Positions 18,511 through 30,151 of a stretch of DNA of 64,000 nucleotides are shown one piece after another. Location: NCBI GenBank assembly GCA_012513605.1, contig JAAZBV010000104.1, positions 1 to 64,000 of the forward strand, written 5' to 3'. The stretch is from Desulfatiglans sp. (GTDB taxonomy: Bacteria; Desulfobacterota; DSM-4660; Desulfatiglandales; HGW-15). Within the stretch, counting starts at the first letter, position 1. Each line of letters opens with the position of its first letter. The translations under genes were made by a program, and so were the position numbers. The notes under the pieces are model-generated. The model searched no databases and had not been told where the DNA came from. It was given only the letters and a program-made list of their open reading frames with translations.

Positions 18511-19995
18511 ATGGATAACAATAACTCAACTTTTGACACAGTCTTTCTAGAAGATGATATTTTGATAAATGCTGAAACACCTCCTGAATTGATTGAAACT
18601 ATGCATAAGGAAGGGTATCTGCAAAAATTAAGAACAGCTAAAGGATTATCATACCGAATTGAAAAGGATATATATGCCAGGATAACAGATGCAGATGGCA
18701 AAGAAAAACGCGGATCAAAAATAATATCTGAAGGAGGGATAATAGATTCCCGGACATTTTCAGATATAATAAAGCGAAGATTATGGGAAAGGATTGATAA
18801 ATGCATGACCATTGATGGTAAAATAAATCATGAAGCCATCATCTCAAGTATAGAGCGTTTAAAAGAAGAATCTCCAATACACAGTATTATTTTTGAAACC
18901 GGTAAAGCGGAGTTGATAGAAAATATCATTAAGCAGATTGATTTTGATAAGATTATGCTGGAAAACCTTAATATCCTTTACGAACAGGAACATGAAGGCA
19001 GGTACGTCCAGCATGCCCAGAATACCGCTATCTTTGCGATAAAGATGGGAACAGGGTACGGCCTGAGTAAAAATACCCTGGTAGATCTTGCAAAGGCAGG
19101 ATACCTGCACGATATTGGTAAAATAGCCATTGACCCCGACATATGGAAAAAGCAGGGGAATGAATTAACAGATCAGGAAAAGAGGCAGATAAAGGTCCAC
19201 CCGCTTATAGGTGAATATATCCTTGAAGGGGCAACCTTCATACTCAAGAAAAAATATGATGCGAAGGTTATAAGGGGTGTCGGAGATCATCATGAGCGAC
19301 TAACCAGCAAGGGCGGTTACCCAAGGGGAACAAGAGGGGATAAAATAGGTGATTTTGCGAGGATCATAGCAATCGCAAGCCAATTTGACAATATGCTGAG
19401 GGATTCAATAAAGGGGTTAGAAAAGTCTGAGAATGATCATCATGAAATAAATATGATAACCGACACGCTGGATTGGCTAAATAAAATGGCTGCTCAGGGC
19501 TGGTACGACCCCAAATATGTGGATATATTATCCGGTTTTTATACTCCTGCAATGGCCAGGGTGATTGGGGAAAAAGAATCTACAGATGAAATAAAGGCTA
19601 TTCAAAACATTTTTATAGGGATAGAAAAGGCAGCAGGTTTTATGATGAATCTGCATTTTGACGAAGTAAAATCATCCCATCCAAAAGTATCAGATTATTG
19701 CAACCGAATATGTTCAAACGCTTTTCAGATAAGCAGGGTAATTCGTGAAGCGGGAATCACCGAACCTCTTTTACTTGTCTATTCGCAGGAAAAAAATGCA
19801 GTAAACGATGTGAAGGAAAGCCTGAAAAAAACTGTATGCTGTATGGATACACCACTTAAAGAGATGCGTGAATGCATAGATAAATTTGAGCTGTTTGCTG
19901 AAGGCCGAAGCAACTCCTGTGATGGTATTATAGATTCAGTTACAACATGGTATGATGTGATTGATAAGACTTTACGAAATGCAGCGATTCACTAA
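18511..19995 (+). CDS. HD-GYP c-di-GMP phosphodiesterase-like protein
   Basis: 494 residues, cytoplasmic. The HD-GYP domain spans about 160-350: HAQNTAIFAIKMG, the intact LHDIGKIAID metal motif, VHPLIGEYIL, GDHHERLTSKGGYPRGTRGD and RIIAIASQFDNML. It should hydrolyse c-di-GMP, since all metal ligands of the family are visible. The GYP loop reads GGYP, a minor variant. The N-terminal 150 residues contain a PilZ-like or novel region (AKGLSYRIEKDIYARI..) that I do not recognise. The C-terminal 140 residues are helical. This active enzyme and the dead HD-GYP at 14265-15335 lie within 4 kb but in separate operons. Confidence 0.85.
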   Translation: MDNNNSTFDTVFLEDDILINAETPPELIETMHKEGYLQKLRTAKGLSYRIEKDIYARITDADGKEKRGSKIISEGGIIDSRTFSDIIKRRLWERIDKCMTIDGKINHEAIISSIERLKEESPIHSIIFETGKAELIENIIKQIDFDKIMLENLNILYEQEHEGRYVQHAQNTAIFAIKMGTGYGLSKNTLVDLAKAGYLHDIGKIAIDPDIWKKQGNELTDQEKRQIKVHPLIGEYILEGATFILKKKYDAKVIRGVGDHHERLTSKGGYPRGTRGDKIGDFARIIAIASQFDNMLRDSIKGLEKSENDHHEINMITDTLDWLNKMAAQGWYDPKYVDILSGFYTPAMARVIGEKESTDEIKAIQNIFIGIEKAAGFMMNLHFDEVKSSHPKVSDYCNRICSNAFQISRVIREAGITEPLLLVYSQEKNAVNDVKESLKKTVCCMDTPLKEMRECIDKFELFAEGRSNSCDGIIDSVTTWYDVIDKTLRNAAIH

Positions 19996-20167
19996 ACAGA
20001 TAAACGCTTTACTAGGTAGAGTAACCTTTCCTTGAAAGACCATGGTCTGCCTATGACATTGGGCAACATTTAATTCCAGGCTGCTGTTATTTTTATCAAA
20101 GACTACTTTTGATCTTGTACTGTAGTTTTAGCTCTTCAACCTGAAATCCCATTCTGATTATGCCCTT

Positions 20168-21202
20168 TCACTCCATCTGTTTTTTTATTCGTGTTATATC
20201 CGCCTCTTCAGGTTTGAAAGGGAAATTCCTTATATCCGGCCCGGGGCGGGAATTTGCAAAAGGCCTGTTGCAGGCGACCTCACCATCATAACCGGTGCAC
20301 CCGCTTGTGCGAAAAGGTTCGCCGGTTTCAATAAGCCTTTCCATGTCAGTTAAGGATAATCCAAATTCTATTATCTGCCCGCTATCATCAAAAACAAACC
20401 GGGATATGTCAGCCATGCGCTTATCTATAAGGTATCGGGCAACCTGTATACGCCTGTACTGTGCCATTGGCGGCATGGGGTGCTCTGACATAGGGGAGTT
20501 CGCCTCAGGGAAGAATGAAAAGAGGTGGGTATATCCGCCCATATCTTTTACCCTCTGGATTGCATCACACATCTCTCTTTCTGTCTCGCCCATGCCTGTC
20601 ATAAAATGTGAGCCCGCGTTCTCTTTACCAAAGACCCTGATAGAATCAGCAAGGCACTGCCAGTATCTATCCCATTTGTGCGGCCCTTTAACGCCATTTC
20701 CCCTGTATTTATTAAACAGCTCCTCTGTGGCAAGGTCTATGGCAACGCCAATCTTGTCTGCCCCAGCGTTTTTAAAATCTATAAGGTCTTCATATCTTAA
20801 TATGGTTGGGGATATAAGAAGGGATACAGGGATATCAAAAGCGGAACGCAGCCTTTTGCATATCTCTTTTGTGTCTTTAACCGCGCGACCATTTGTCAGC
20901 ATGGAGATACATATCCTTTTTACCCGCTCCTGCCTTTTTACAATGCCATCAATTATCTCAGCAAGGCTGTACTCAGGCCATGTGACCCTGATAAAGCTCT
21001 TTTTTGTATATGCGCCTGGCCTGTTATTGCTTAATCCGCAGTAGGCACACCTTGCCGCACACCCCTCATCATAGGTGAGGAGCAGGTTTATACAGTATAG
21101 CTTTGCGTTCCGGTAAAAGAGCCCCTGCTTAAAACCAAGGGTCATGGCTGCCGCAAGGCTCATCCTCAAATATTTAGGGCTTTCTTTTTTATCTGCTTCC
21201 AT
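20168..21202 (-). CDS. LipS1-like radical SAM protein (BioB-related)
   Basis: 344 residues, radical SAM. The cluster motif CAARCAYC lies at about residue 50; a Met-rich MLTNGRAVKD strand and GAGADKIGV-type barrel strands follow. The C-terminus has SGCTGYDGEVACNRPFAN, adding cysteines that could hold an auxiliary cluster. BioB-specific motifs are absent. This fits the LipS1 half of the two-component lipoyl synthase LipS1/LipS2 known from archaea and sulfur bacteria. The likely partner genes (ligase, LipT, LipS2) lie 7.4 kb away on the other strand at 28565-32150. Assignment as LipS1 is by general features and context; another BioB-like enzyme remains possible. Confidence 0.6.
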   Translation of the reverse strand: MEADKKESPKYLRMSLAAAMTLGFKQGLFYRNAKLYCINLLLTYDEGCAARCAYCGLSNNRPGAYTKKSFIRVTWPEYSLAEIIDGIVKRQERVKRICISMLTNGRAVKDTKEICKRLRSAFDIPVSLLISPTILRYEDLIDFKNAGADKIGVAIDLATEELFNKYRGNGVKGPHKWDRYWQCLADSIRVFGKENAGSHFMTGMGETEREMCDAIQRVKDMGGYTHLFSFFPEANSPMSEHPMPPMAQYRRIQVARYLIDKRMADISRFVFDDSGQIIEFGLSLTDMERLIETGEPFRTSGCTGYDGEVACNRPFANSRPGPDIRNFPFKPEEADITRIKKQME

Positions 21203-21398
21203 TCTTGTTTCTTTTACAACCTTTCCAGTTGATCCTCACGCGGGGTATAAACCTATTTCTGAAGGTAAATCAAGAAGAAATGATACAAACTAAAATCTTG
21301 TCCAAAAACAATAAATCTACTAAAACTATACCTGTGTTTTTTAACTATCTTAATTTCACTGTGATTTTAATATTTTTTTAAAAAAAAGAGGGGTCAGT

Positions 21399-24047
21399 AT
21401 GAGGCGACACTATATCAGGTTATTTATTTTTTCTATTATTTCTCTGCTCTTTTTTTCATGCTCTGATAAGAGTGAGGTAAGCGAAAAAAAGAGCGATGAA
21501 TTTTCCTTCTGGAATCCTGCCCTTCCGGTTGAAACCAGGATCAATGATCTTCTTATCAGGATGACCCTTGATGAAAAGATATCACAGCTTACAAATGAAT
21601 CCCCTGCTGTTGAAAGGCTTAATATACCTGCATATGAGTGGTGGAATGAGGCGCTGCACGGTGTGGCAAGGGCAGGGAACGCAACGGTATTTCCGCAGGC
21701 CATAGGGCTGGCTGCAACATGGAATACAGAGCTTATACATGAAATCGCTGATGTAATATCCACAGAGGCCAGGGCAAAGCACCACGAGGCATTCAGAAAT
21801 GGGGATTATGGCCGGTACAAGGGGCTTACATTCTGGTCCCCCAATATCAATATATTCCGAGACCCCAGGTGGGGCAGGGGTCAGGAGACCTATGGGGAAG
21901 ACCCTTACCTTACCTCCCGCATAGGTGTTGCATTTGTAAAGGGGCTCCAGGGTGATGACCCCAAATACATGAAGGCCGCAGCATGTGCTAAACATTATGC
22001 TGTGCACAGCGGGCCGGAGCATCTACGCCACGAGTTTGATATATCAGTAAGTGACAGGGACCTGTGGGAGACATACCTGCCTGCCTTTAAGGCACTTGTT
22101 ACAGAGGCGGATGTGGAGGCGGTTATGTGCGCCTATAACAGATACGACGGGGATGCCTGCTGCGGGAGCGACCTGCTGTTAAAAGAGATCCTCAGAAACC
22201 AGTGGGGGTTTGAGGGCCACATTGTCTCAGACTGTGGCGCCATTGAAGATATATTTATGTACCACAAAATCGTAAACACCTCCCCTGAGGCCGCGGCTAT
22301 AGCCATTAAAAGCGGCACAGATGTCCGGTGCGGATGGGGAGAGCCCGGCTTAAAGGATGCAGTAGCCCAGGGGCTTGCAACAGAGGAAGATGTTGACAGG
22401 GCATTGACGCGCCTGCTGAACACCCGCTTTAAACTTGGGATGTTTGACCCGCCTGAGATGGTCTCCTATGCAAAGACCCCATATGAAAAAAACAATGCAC
22501 CCGATCACGGCAGGCTTGCGCTTGAGACAGCAAGGCAGGCTATTGTGCTGTTAAAAAATGCGAACTCTATTTTGCCTTTATCAAAAGGGCTTAAAAAGAT
22601 TGCTGTTATTGGCCCCAATGCGGATGACTATGAGGCGCTGCTGGGTAATTATAATGGCACGCCCGTATCCTATTCCACTGTGCTTACAGGCGTAAAAAAG
22701 GTGCTCCCTGAAACAGCCACTGTTACATATGCCCTTGGTGTAAATTACTTGGGCGAAAAGTACAAGCTTAAGCCTGTGCCGGCAGAGGTCTTTTCTGTGA
22801 ATGGTGAGAAGGGGGTAAAAACCTCATATTATTCAAATGCTGAGCTTAAGGATGAACCCTTCAGGGTTGCAACAGAGCAGGATATTAACAGGGAATACTC
22901 CTATGGCGCACCCATTGAGGGCATGCCCGTGGATAATTTTTCTATCCGCTTTGAGGGAAACATCAGGCCGGACAAAACCGGGAGATATTACTTAGGGATA
23001 ACCGGAGATGATGGTTTCAGGCTCTATCTTGAAGACAAAACTGTTATTGATTCATGGCTAAGCAGGGGCAAGAAGACAACCGTCTGCGAGGTGGAACTTA
23101 CAGCAGGTAAGGTTTATCCCTTCAGGCTTGAATATTATGATGGAAGCAACAATGCACAGGTGATGTTCGGATGGCATGAGCCGGGCTATGACCTTGCTGA
23201 AGAGGCGATAAAGGCCGCCGCTGATGCGGATGCTATAATTTTTGCGGGCGGCATAACCCCCCGTCTTGAAGGAGAGGAGATGGGTGAGGATGTAAAGTTT
23301 GAGGGGTTTTACAGGGGTGACAGGACAAAGATCTCGCTCCCCGCTGCCCAGACAGAGATGCTGAAGGCGCTCATGAAACTTAATAAACCGGTTGTGTTTG
23401 TGAATATGAGCGGGAGCGCAGTCTCCTTTGTTTGGGAGCATGAAAATGTCCCTGCGATCATACAGGCATGGTACCCGGGTCAGGCGGGTGGAGAGGCTAT
23501 AGCAGATATCATATTCGGTAATTATAATCCCTGTGGCCGTTTGCCTGTTACCTTCTATAAATCAGAAGAGCAACTCCCCCCATATGAAAACTATGATATG
23601 GCAGGCCGCACATACAGGTATTTTGAAGGTGAAGCCCTTTATCCATTCGGGTATGGATTAAGCTATTCCATATTTGAATACACAAACATCCAGATAACGC
23701 CCCCTGAACTCACAAAAGACAGGGATGTTACCCTCTCTGTTGAATTGAAAAACACCTCGAACCGTGATGGAGCAGAGGTTGTTCAGGTATATATAACCGA
23801 TAATAATGCCTCGTTTCCTATACCGCTAAAATCACTTAAGGCATTCAAAAGAGTGGAGCTTAAGGCCGGTGAAAAGCAAAATATAACCTTTTCATTAAAG
23901 CCGGATGATTTTGCCCTTTATGACGATAATGGGCAGCGTATTATAGAATCAGGTGATTTTACAGTTATGGTGGGGGGCAGTTCCGCATCAGGCATAAAGG
24001 CAACAGTTACTGCAAAGGAAAAGATTGTTTTGAGTGAAAAGGAATGA
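21399..24047 (+). CDS. Glycoside hydrolase family 3 lipoprotein with PA14 insert
   Basis: 882 residues. The signal peptide ends in a lipobox-like LFFSC (Cys about 21), so it is probably a lipoprotein of the envelope. The GH3 N-terminal barrel includes TFWSPNINIFRDPRWGRGQE, KHYAVHSGPE and the nucleophile Asp278 in VSDCGAIED. The second GH3 domain is split by a PA14 module (about 470-600), then resumes with GEEMGEDVKFEGFYRGDR, PGQAGGEAIADIIFG and RTYRYFEGEALYPFGYGLSY, with a fibronectin-III-like end. Domain order matches beta-xylosidase/beta-glucosidase types. Substrate cannot be read from sequence. It stands alone, behind AAAAGAGGGGT as ribosome site. Polysaccharide lipoproteins of this kind suggest scavenging or cell-wall/glycan turnover. 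Confidence 0.92.
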   Translation: MRRHYIRLFIFSIISLLFFSCSDKSEVSEKKSDEFSFWNPALPVETRINDLLIRMTLDEKISQLTNESPAVERLNIPAYEWWNEALHGVARAGNATVFPQAIGLAATWNTELIHEIADVISTEARAKHHEAFRNGDYGRYKGLTFWSPNINIFRDPRWGRGQETYGEDPYLTSRIGVAFVKGLQGDDPKYMKAAACAKHYAVHSGPEHLRHEFDISVSDRDLWETYLPAFKALVTEADVEAVMCAYNRYDGDACCGSDLLLKEILRNQWGFEGHIVSDCGAIEDIFMYHKIVNTSPEAAAIAIKSGTDVRCGWGEPGLKDAVAQGLATEEDVDRALTRLLNTRFKLGMFDPPEMVSYAKTPYEKNNAPDHGRLALETARQAIVLLKNANSILPLSKGLKKIAVIGPNADDYEALLGNYNGTPVSYSTVLTGVKKVLPETATVTYALGVNYLGEKYKLKPVPAEVFSVNGEKGVKTSYYSNAELKDEPFRVATEQDINREYSYGAPIEGMPVDNFSIRFEGNIRPDKTGRYYLGITGDDGFRLYLEDKTVIDSWLSRGKKTTVCEVELTAGKVYPFRLEYYDGSNNAQVMFGWHEPGYDLAEEAIKAAADADAIIFAGGITPRLEGEEMGEDVKFEGFYRGDRTKISLPAAQTEMLKALMKLNKPVVFVNMSGSAVSFVWEHENVPAIIQAWYPGQAGGEAIADIIFGNYNPCGRLPVTFYKSEEQLPPYENYDMAGRTYRYFEGEALYPFGYGLSYSIFEYTNIQITPPELTKDRDVTLSVELKNTSNRDGAEVVQVYITDNNASFPIPLKSLKAFKRVELKAGEKQNITFSLKPDDFALYDDNGQRIIESGDFTVMVGGSSASGIKATVTAKEKIVLSEKE

Positions 24048-24069
24048 TTGTTAATCCCTAAAAAAGGAG

Positions 24070-24100
24070 ACCCCCCGACTCGTAAAAAGCAGCGGGGGGT
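24070..24100. terminator. GC-rich hairpin after the GH3 gene
   Basis: Arms ACCCCCCG (24070-24077) and CGGGGGGT (24093-24100) about 20 nt downstream of the GH3 stop. The loop is 15 nt. No T-tract follows, so it may be rho-assisted or merely an RNA-stabilising stem. Confidence 0.5.
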
Positions 24101-24270
24101 TATAGGAGAAAAGAGTATCAAACCCTCTGCATTACATATCGACATAATCCGGGAAAACTTAAACATCTTTTCTATTATTTCTGGAAAGAAGGCTAAGCCT
24201 TATTTTGTTTAATTTATCTTAATTTGGTATACTACTGTTCGTGTACAAAAATATTTGACATTTTCCTGGG

Positions 24271-26151
24271 TTAACCCTTATCCTGCCTGCTCCTTTTGAA
24301 GTGCACCTGAAGGGCCATAATGGCGGCAGGTGTTACACCAGATATTCGGGATGCCTGTCCTAGATTAACCGGTCTGACCTTATGCAGTTTTTCCCTTACC
24401 TCCCTGGTCAGGCCATAGACCTCATCATAATTGATGTCAGCAGGTATGCCTGCCTCCTCCATCCTCCTGGACTTTTCCACATACTCCTGCTGCCTGGCTA
24501 TATACCCCTCATATTTTATCCTTGTTTCTACCTCTTCATATATGACTGCATCCTCTCCGGCGAGATCAGGCGAAAATCTAAAAAGGTCTTCATAAAAGAG
24601 CTCGCTCCTTCTTAGAAGCTGCGCAAGGGTTGAGGGATTTTTTATTGGCGATGTGCCCATATCCTTTAGCTTATCAAGCGTGGGGGCGTCAGGCATCAAT
24701 CTTATTTCATTTAGTTTCTTTTCAAGCCTCTCTATCCTCCCCATTTTTTCAAGGAATTTCCTGTACACCTCTTCAGGCACAAGGCCAAGCTCATAACCCT
24801 TTTTCCTTAATCTGGCATCCGCATTGTCTTCCCTTAAAAGAAGCCTGTACTCTGCCCTTGATGTAAACATGCGGTAGGGTTCCTTTGTACCCTTTGTAAC
24901 AAGGTCATCAATCAGCACGCCTGTATAAGCCTCTGCTCTCGACAGAATAAGTGGCTCTTCACCCCTGATCTTTAATACCGCATTGATACCCGCAAGCATG
25001 CCCTGGGCCGCTGCCTCTTCATACCCCGATGTGCCGTTTATCTGTCCTGCATGGTAGAGGTTTTTAACGAGCTTTGTCTCCTGTGTGGGCTTAAGCTGTA
25101 TGGGGTTAACATAATCATACTCAATGGCATAGCCGGGCCTTAAGATCTCTGCCCTTTCAAGACCGGGTATGGATTTTACCATCCGCTCCTGCACATCAAC
25201 CGGCAAGCTCGTGGGTATGCCATTCGGATAGACCTCATTTGTATCAAGCCCTTCAGGTTCTAGGAATATCTGGTGCCTTTCCCTCTCAGCAAAGCGTACA
25301 ACCTTGTCTTCTATGGATGGGCAGTATCTTGCGCCAACACCCTCGATGATGCCGCTATAGAGGGGGGACTTATCAAGCCCGGACCTGATTGCATCATGAG
25401 TCTTTTCATTTGTATAGGTTATGTAACATGGAAGCTGGGGCAGTGTGATCTCCTTTGTAGTAAAAGAAAATGGCCTGGGCTCTTTATCACCGTCCTGTCT
25501 TTCAAGGCTTGAATAGTCAATTGTGCGGCTGTTAAGCCTGGGTGTTGTGCCTGTCTTGAGCCTGCCTATCTCAAATCCCAGCTCTTTTAAGTGTGCTGAA
25601 AGCCCTTCAGCGGCCGGGTCACCCATCCTGCCAGCAGGGAAGTGATCAAGCCCCACATGAATCAAACCGCGAAGTGATGTGCCTGTGGTGAGTATTACTG
25701 CCTTTGATAAAAACCTTTCGTGGATCAGGGTCTCCACTCCATATACCGTGCCATTATCCACCAGGAGCCGCTCCACCATGGCCTGTCGTATATCAAGGTT
25801 AACCTGCGCCTCTACGATTGACTTCATGCGCTTTCTGTAGAGGTCCATGTCACTCTGCGCCCTTGACCCCTGCACAGCAACACCCTTTCTTGTATTGAGC
25901 CTTCTGAACTGTATGGCAGTTGCATCGGTGTTTTTCGCCATCTCACCGCCAAGCGCATCTATCTCCTTAACGAGATGCCCCTTTGCAAGCCCTCCAATAG
26001 CAGGGTTGCAGCTCATAGCTGCAATATGATCAAGGTTTACTGTTATAAGAAGCGTCGGGTGGCCCATGCGAGAGGCAGCAAGGGCTGCCTCACACCCTGC
26101 ATGACCTGCTCCGACCACAATGATGTCGTATTGTTTGTTATATTCAGACAT
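24271..26151 (-). CDS. mnmG: tRNA uridine-5-carboxymethylaminomethyl(34) synthesis enzyme MnmG
   Basis: FAD-binding subunit that works with MnmE to install cmnm5 at the wobble uridine. 626 residues, the usual size. It shows the FAD motif [40 protein letters not shown], the catalytic-cysteine segment [13 protein letters not shown], and the C-terminal helical MnmE/tRNA-binding domain ending in [17 protein letters not shown]. It follows purA on the same strand with 132 bp between, mostly filled by a hairpin element. MnmE is not in the window. Confidence 0.97.
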   Translation of the reverse strand: MSEYNKQYDIIVVGAGHAGCEAALAASRMGHPTLLITVNLDHIAAMSCNPAIGGLAKGHLVKEIDALGGEMAKNTDATAIQFRRLNTRKGVAVQGSRAQSDMDLYRKRMKSIVEAQVNLDIRQAMVERLLVDNGTVYGVETLIHERFLSKAVILTTGTSLRGLIHVGLDHFPAGRMGDPAAEGLSAHLKELGFEIGRLKTGTTPRLNSRTIDYSSLERQDGDKEPRPFSFTTKEITLPQLPCYITYTNEKTHDAIRSGLDKSPLYSGIIEGVGARYCPSIEDKVVRFAERERHQIFLEPEGLDTNEVYPNGIPTSLPVDVQERMVKSIPGLERAEILRPGYAIEYDYVNPIQLKPTQETKLVKNLYHAGQINGTSGYEEAAAQGMLAGINAVLKIRGEEPLILSRAEAYTGVLIDDLVTKGTKEPYRMFTSRAEYRLLLREDNADARLRKKGYELGLVPEEVYRKFLEKMGRIERLEKKLNEIRLMPDAPTLDKLKDMGTSPIKNPSTLAQLLRRSELFYEDLFRFSPDLAGEDAVIYEEVETRIKYEGYIARQQEYVEKSRRMEEAGIPADINYDEVYGLTREVREKLHKVRPVNLGQASRISGVTPAAIMALQVHFKRSRQDKG

Positions 26152-26206
26152 GGGTTTTTATCAATATAGTTAAAACGTTAAATCAGGTTAATTGGAAATG
26201 GCGCAG

Positions 26207-26275
26207 GGCGCAAGGCTAAAGGCGCAAGGAAAAAATCAAATGCCGTTTTTAACCCTGCGCCTTGAGCCTTGGGCC
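26207..26275. repeat. Large imperfect inverted repeat between purA and mnmG
   Basis: Left arm 26207-26229 (ggcgcaaggctaaaggcgca..) and right arm 26253-26275 (ccctgcgccttgagccttgg..) pair over about 23 nt with few mismatches. The loop is AT-rich and about 23 nt. Each arm itself carries a tandem GGCGCAAGG unit. It lies downstream of purA and could terminate or attenuate before mnmG; no T-tract is present. Confidence 0.7.
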
Positions 26276-26283
26276 TTCTTTAT

Positions 26284-27648
<1,365 letters not shown>

Positions 27649-27752
27649 TTACAGCCACAAAACCGCACGATATACTAAAATTACCTGCCCCAAGTGTCAA
27701 CCATGATTCAATTTAAAATCAATTTTATGGTGGATCAGGAAAATCTTTTCAC

Positions 27753-27781
27753 TTGACTGAACATATAGTGTCTGTTAGACA
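27753..27781 (+). promoter_or_regulatory. Candidate sigma-70 promoter for the TPR gene
   Basis: TTGACT (27753-27758), a 17-nt spacer and TAGACA (27776-27781), 31 nt before the ATG of the TPR protein. AGAGGTAG before the ATG is the ribosome site. Confidence 0.5.
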
Positions 27782-27812
27782 ATCTGGGCACTTTCCATAA
27801 AGAGGTAGTAAA

Positions 27813-28493
27813 ATGACAAAGGAAAAATCAAGAAAACAACTCTTATCAACCAACGACGAGTTTGTCACCTTTTCTGCCCGGATGCTTATCCTGGCCGGGG
27901 AACATAAAAAACAGCTCCAGATCGCAGGATACTGTATACTTGTGATTATTATTCTTTTTACAGCCGGTAATATATATCTTAAAAACCGCAACTCAAAAGC
28001 CCAGGATGCTTATAACACCGCATATTATGCGATCTCCGGCAACATAAGCCCTGAAAAAAAGCAGGAAATCTACTCAAAGGCGAGAGAAGATTTCGGAAAG
28101 GTGCTTTCAGGGTACAAGATGTCAAAGGCTGCCTCTCTTACTATTCCCCAGATGGCCCACATCGATTTTCTTGAAAAAAAATATGATGACGCGATTAAAA
28201 AGTACCAGGATTACCTGGATAAAAGGCCTGCTGAACCCTATTATTCATATGCTTTGATTGCCCTTTCCACCTGTTATGAAGAAAAAGGGGATTATGACAC
28301 GGCAGTAAATATCCTTGAAAAAGCGGTTGCCAAATCAGAAGGCTATTCGAAAGAGCAGGCCATGCTGAGCCTTGCAGGTATATACCGGGTTAAAAAGAAT
28401 TTTGCGAAATCTAACGAGATATTAAAGGATTTTATAGAAAAATTCCCATCCTCCTCCTTTATCGAGGTGGCAAAGGCATCTATATCATCCTGA
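27813..28493 (+). CDS. Membrane-anchored TPR protein
   Basis: 226 residues. A cytoplasmic basic N-terminus is followed by one TM helix (about 33-55, IAGYCILVIIILFTAGNIYL) and a periplasmic region of three to four TPR-like repeats (about 60-226, e.g. SYALIALSTCYEEKGDYDTA and NFAKSNEILKDFIEKFPSS). This layout resembles YfgM-type SecYEG-associated TPR proteins, though identity is not certain. It is monocistronic: its own candidate promoter lies upstream, and a strong intrinsic terminator follows 27 nt after the stop. Confidence 0.7.
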   Translation: MTKEKSRKQLLSTNDEFVTFSARMLILAGEHKKQLQIAGYCILVIIILFTAGNIYLKNRNSKAQDAYNTAYYAISGNISPEKKQEIYSKAREDFGKVLSGYKMSKAASLTIPQMAHIDFLEKKYDDAIKKYQDYLDKRPAEPYYSYALIALSTCYEEKGDYDTAVNILEKAVAKSEGYSKEQAMLSLAGIYRVKKNFAKSNEILKDFIEKFPSSSFIEVAKASISS

Positions 28494-28520
28494 ATAAATT
28501 ATATTTAACTCAACTTTTAT

Positions 28521-28553
28521 AAAGGGCATGGTTTTCATGCCCTTTATTTTTTT
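28521..28553 (+). terminator. Strong rho-independent terminator
   Basis: A perfect 10-bp stem AAAGGGCATG/CATGCCCTTT with a GTTTT loop, followed by ATTTTTTTT. It separates the TPR gene from the lipoate operon, whose ribosome site (GGAG, 28554-28557) starts directly after the T-tract. Confidence 0.92.
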
Positions 28554-28564
28554 GGAGTCCGGTT

Positions 28565-30151
28565 TTGAAGGAATGGCGATTACTTGATACTGGCCATATG
28601 ACAGCAGCACAGAATATGGCCATGGATGATACTCTTCTTGAACTCAAGGGGGAGCTTAAGACCCCTGATACCATACGTTTTTTACAGTTTTCTCCCCCTT
28701 CTGTACTTGTGGGGTATCACCAGTCTATTGAAGAAGAGATACGTGAATCATACTGCCTTGAAAATGGTATAAAGATAAACAGGCGCATTACTGGCGGCGG
28801 GGCGATCTTTTTTGATGAAAACCAGATAGGCTGGGAGGTCATATGCAGCAAAAATTTCTTCAAAATGGAGATCCCAAACCAGCGTTTGTTTAAGGCCCTT
28901 TGTGAACCTGTAGTAAAGGCCCTCCGCCACTTGGATTTAAAGGCATCCTTTCGCCCCAGGAACGATATAGAGATAAACGGCAGAAAGATATCCGGCACCG
29001 GCGGAACAGAGTCTGACAGGGCATTTTTTTTTCAGGGCACCATGCTTGTAGATTTTGATGTTGATACAATGCTAAAAAGCCTGAAAATACCTGTTGAAAA
29101 ACTCAAGGCAAAGGAGATCGACTCGGTAAAGGAGCGGGTTACCTGCCTTAACTGGGAGCTTGGTTATACGCCATCATCAGAGGAGATTAAAAGGGCCATT
29201 GTAAAAGGCTTTGAGGAATGCCTTAATATAAAACTCATACCCGCAGGGCTTACAAAAGATGAAGATGCACTGTTCAGTAAAAGGGTTAAATACTATTCAT
29301 CCCCTGAATGGATAGAGAGGGTAAAGCCGAAACCAATTGGGAAAGAGGTGCTTCAGGCCGCAAACAAGGTAGAACACGGGCTTGTACGATTTACCATAAC
29401 CGTTGACCGTGCCAGAAACAGGATCCAGGATATCTATATTACAGGCGATTTCCTATCATTTCCAGGCCGCGCACTTTATGACCTTGAATCAGCGCTCAGG
29501 GGCAAACCCTTTTCCCGTGATGGGCTGTTTAAAATTGTGGATAGTTTTTTCAGTGAGGGCCGCATAACCATACCCGGTATAAGCCCTGAGGAATTTTTTA
29601 AACCCCTTGAGTTAGCCCTTGAAAAGGCTGCCATAGGGGCGGAGTATGGTATACCTCTTGAGGTGTGCAACCAGATATCGGTCACAAACGGCTCTTTTAA
29701 AGAGGTGATAGCCGCAGAACCCTCTGTTCTTCTCCTTCCATACTGTGCAAAAAATCTTGATTGCCACCTCCGCCATACAAAGGAATGCCTTCAGTGCGGC
29801 ATATGCACTGTTGGAAATGCATGGGACATTGGCCGGGAAAGAAAAATGGATGTGCGGTGTGTCAGCAGCTTTGAAGACCTTTTATCAGAGCTTGAGAGGA
29901 TCAAACGGCTGGGGGAAAAGGCATTTATAGGCTGCTGCTGCCAGCCATTTTTTACCAAGCATGTGAATGATTTTGAAAAGGCTGGTATCCCCGGCATACT
30001 GCTCAACATAGATAACACCACCTGTTACGAGCTGGATCAGGCCAAGGAGGCCTATAAAGGCGCGTTTAATAGCCAGACCCATATAAACCTCCCGCTGCTT
30101 GAAACAGTCCTGAATGTGGTGGATGAGTACAAGACCAGGGTAGCTTCATGA
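28565..30151 (+). CDS. Lipoate-protein ligase fused to a DUF116 domain
   Basis: 528 residues in three parts. Residues 1-250 are a lipoate-protein ligase catalytic domain: NMAMDDTLLE, RRITGGGAIFF, and the lysine loop DIEINGRKISGTGG. Residues about 255-345 match the accessory (LplB/C-terminal) domain. Residues about 350-528 are a DUF116-type cysteine-rich domain with C-x5-C-x7-C-x2-C-x2-C from Cys394 and a later GCCC, suited to Fe-S or metal binding. The start is TTG 28565 with GGAG 7 nt upstream. The next gene overlaps by 4 nt. With LipT- and LipS2-like neighbours, this should load octanoyl or lipoyl on a carrier protein before sulfur insertion, as in the sLpl(AB)-LipS1/S2 pathway. The DUF116 role is unknown. 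Confidence 0.85.
   Translation: MKEWRLLDTGHMTAAQNMAMDDTLLELKGELKTPDTIRFLQFSPPSVLVGYHQSIEEEIRESYCLENGIKINRRITGGGAIFFDENQIGWEVICSKNFFKMEIPNQRLFKALCEPVVKALRHLDLKASFRPRNDIEINGRKISGTGGTESDRAFFFQGTMLVDFDVDTMLKSLKIPVEKLKAKEIDSVKERVTCLNWELGYTPSSEEIKRAIVKGFEECLNIKLIPAGLTKDEDALFSKRVKYYSSPEWIERVKPKPIGKEVLQAANKVEHGLVRFTITVDRARNRIQDIYITGDFLSFPGRALYDLESALRGKPFSRDGLFKIVDSFFSEGRITIPGISPEEFFKPLELALEKAAIGAEYGIPLEVCNQISVTNGSFKEVIAAEPSVLLLPYCAKNLDCHLRHTKECLQCGICTVGNAWDIGRERKMDVRCVSSFEDLLSELERIKRLGEKAFIGCCCQPFFTKHVNDFEKAGIPGILLNIDNTTCYELDQAKEAYKGAFNSQTHINLPLLETVLNVVDEYKTRVAS

Noticed and set aside
20168-21202. Second biotin synthase
   Set aside because: It shares only the radical SAM core; the BioB substrate motifs seen at 10388-11371 are missing.
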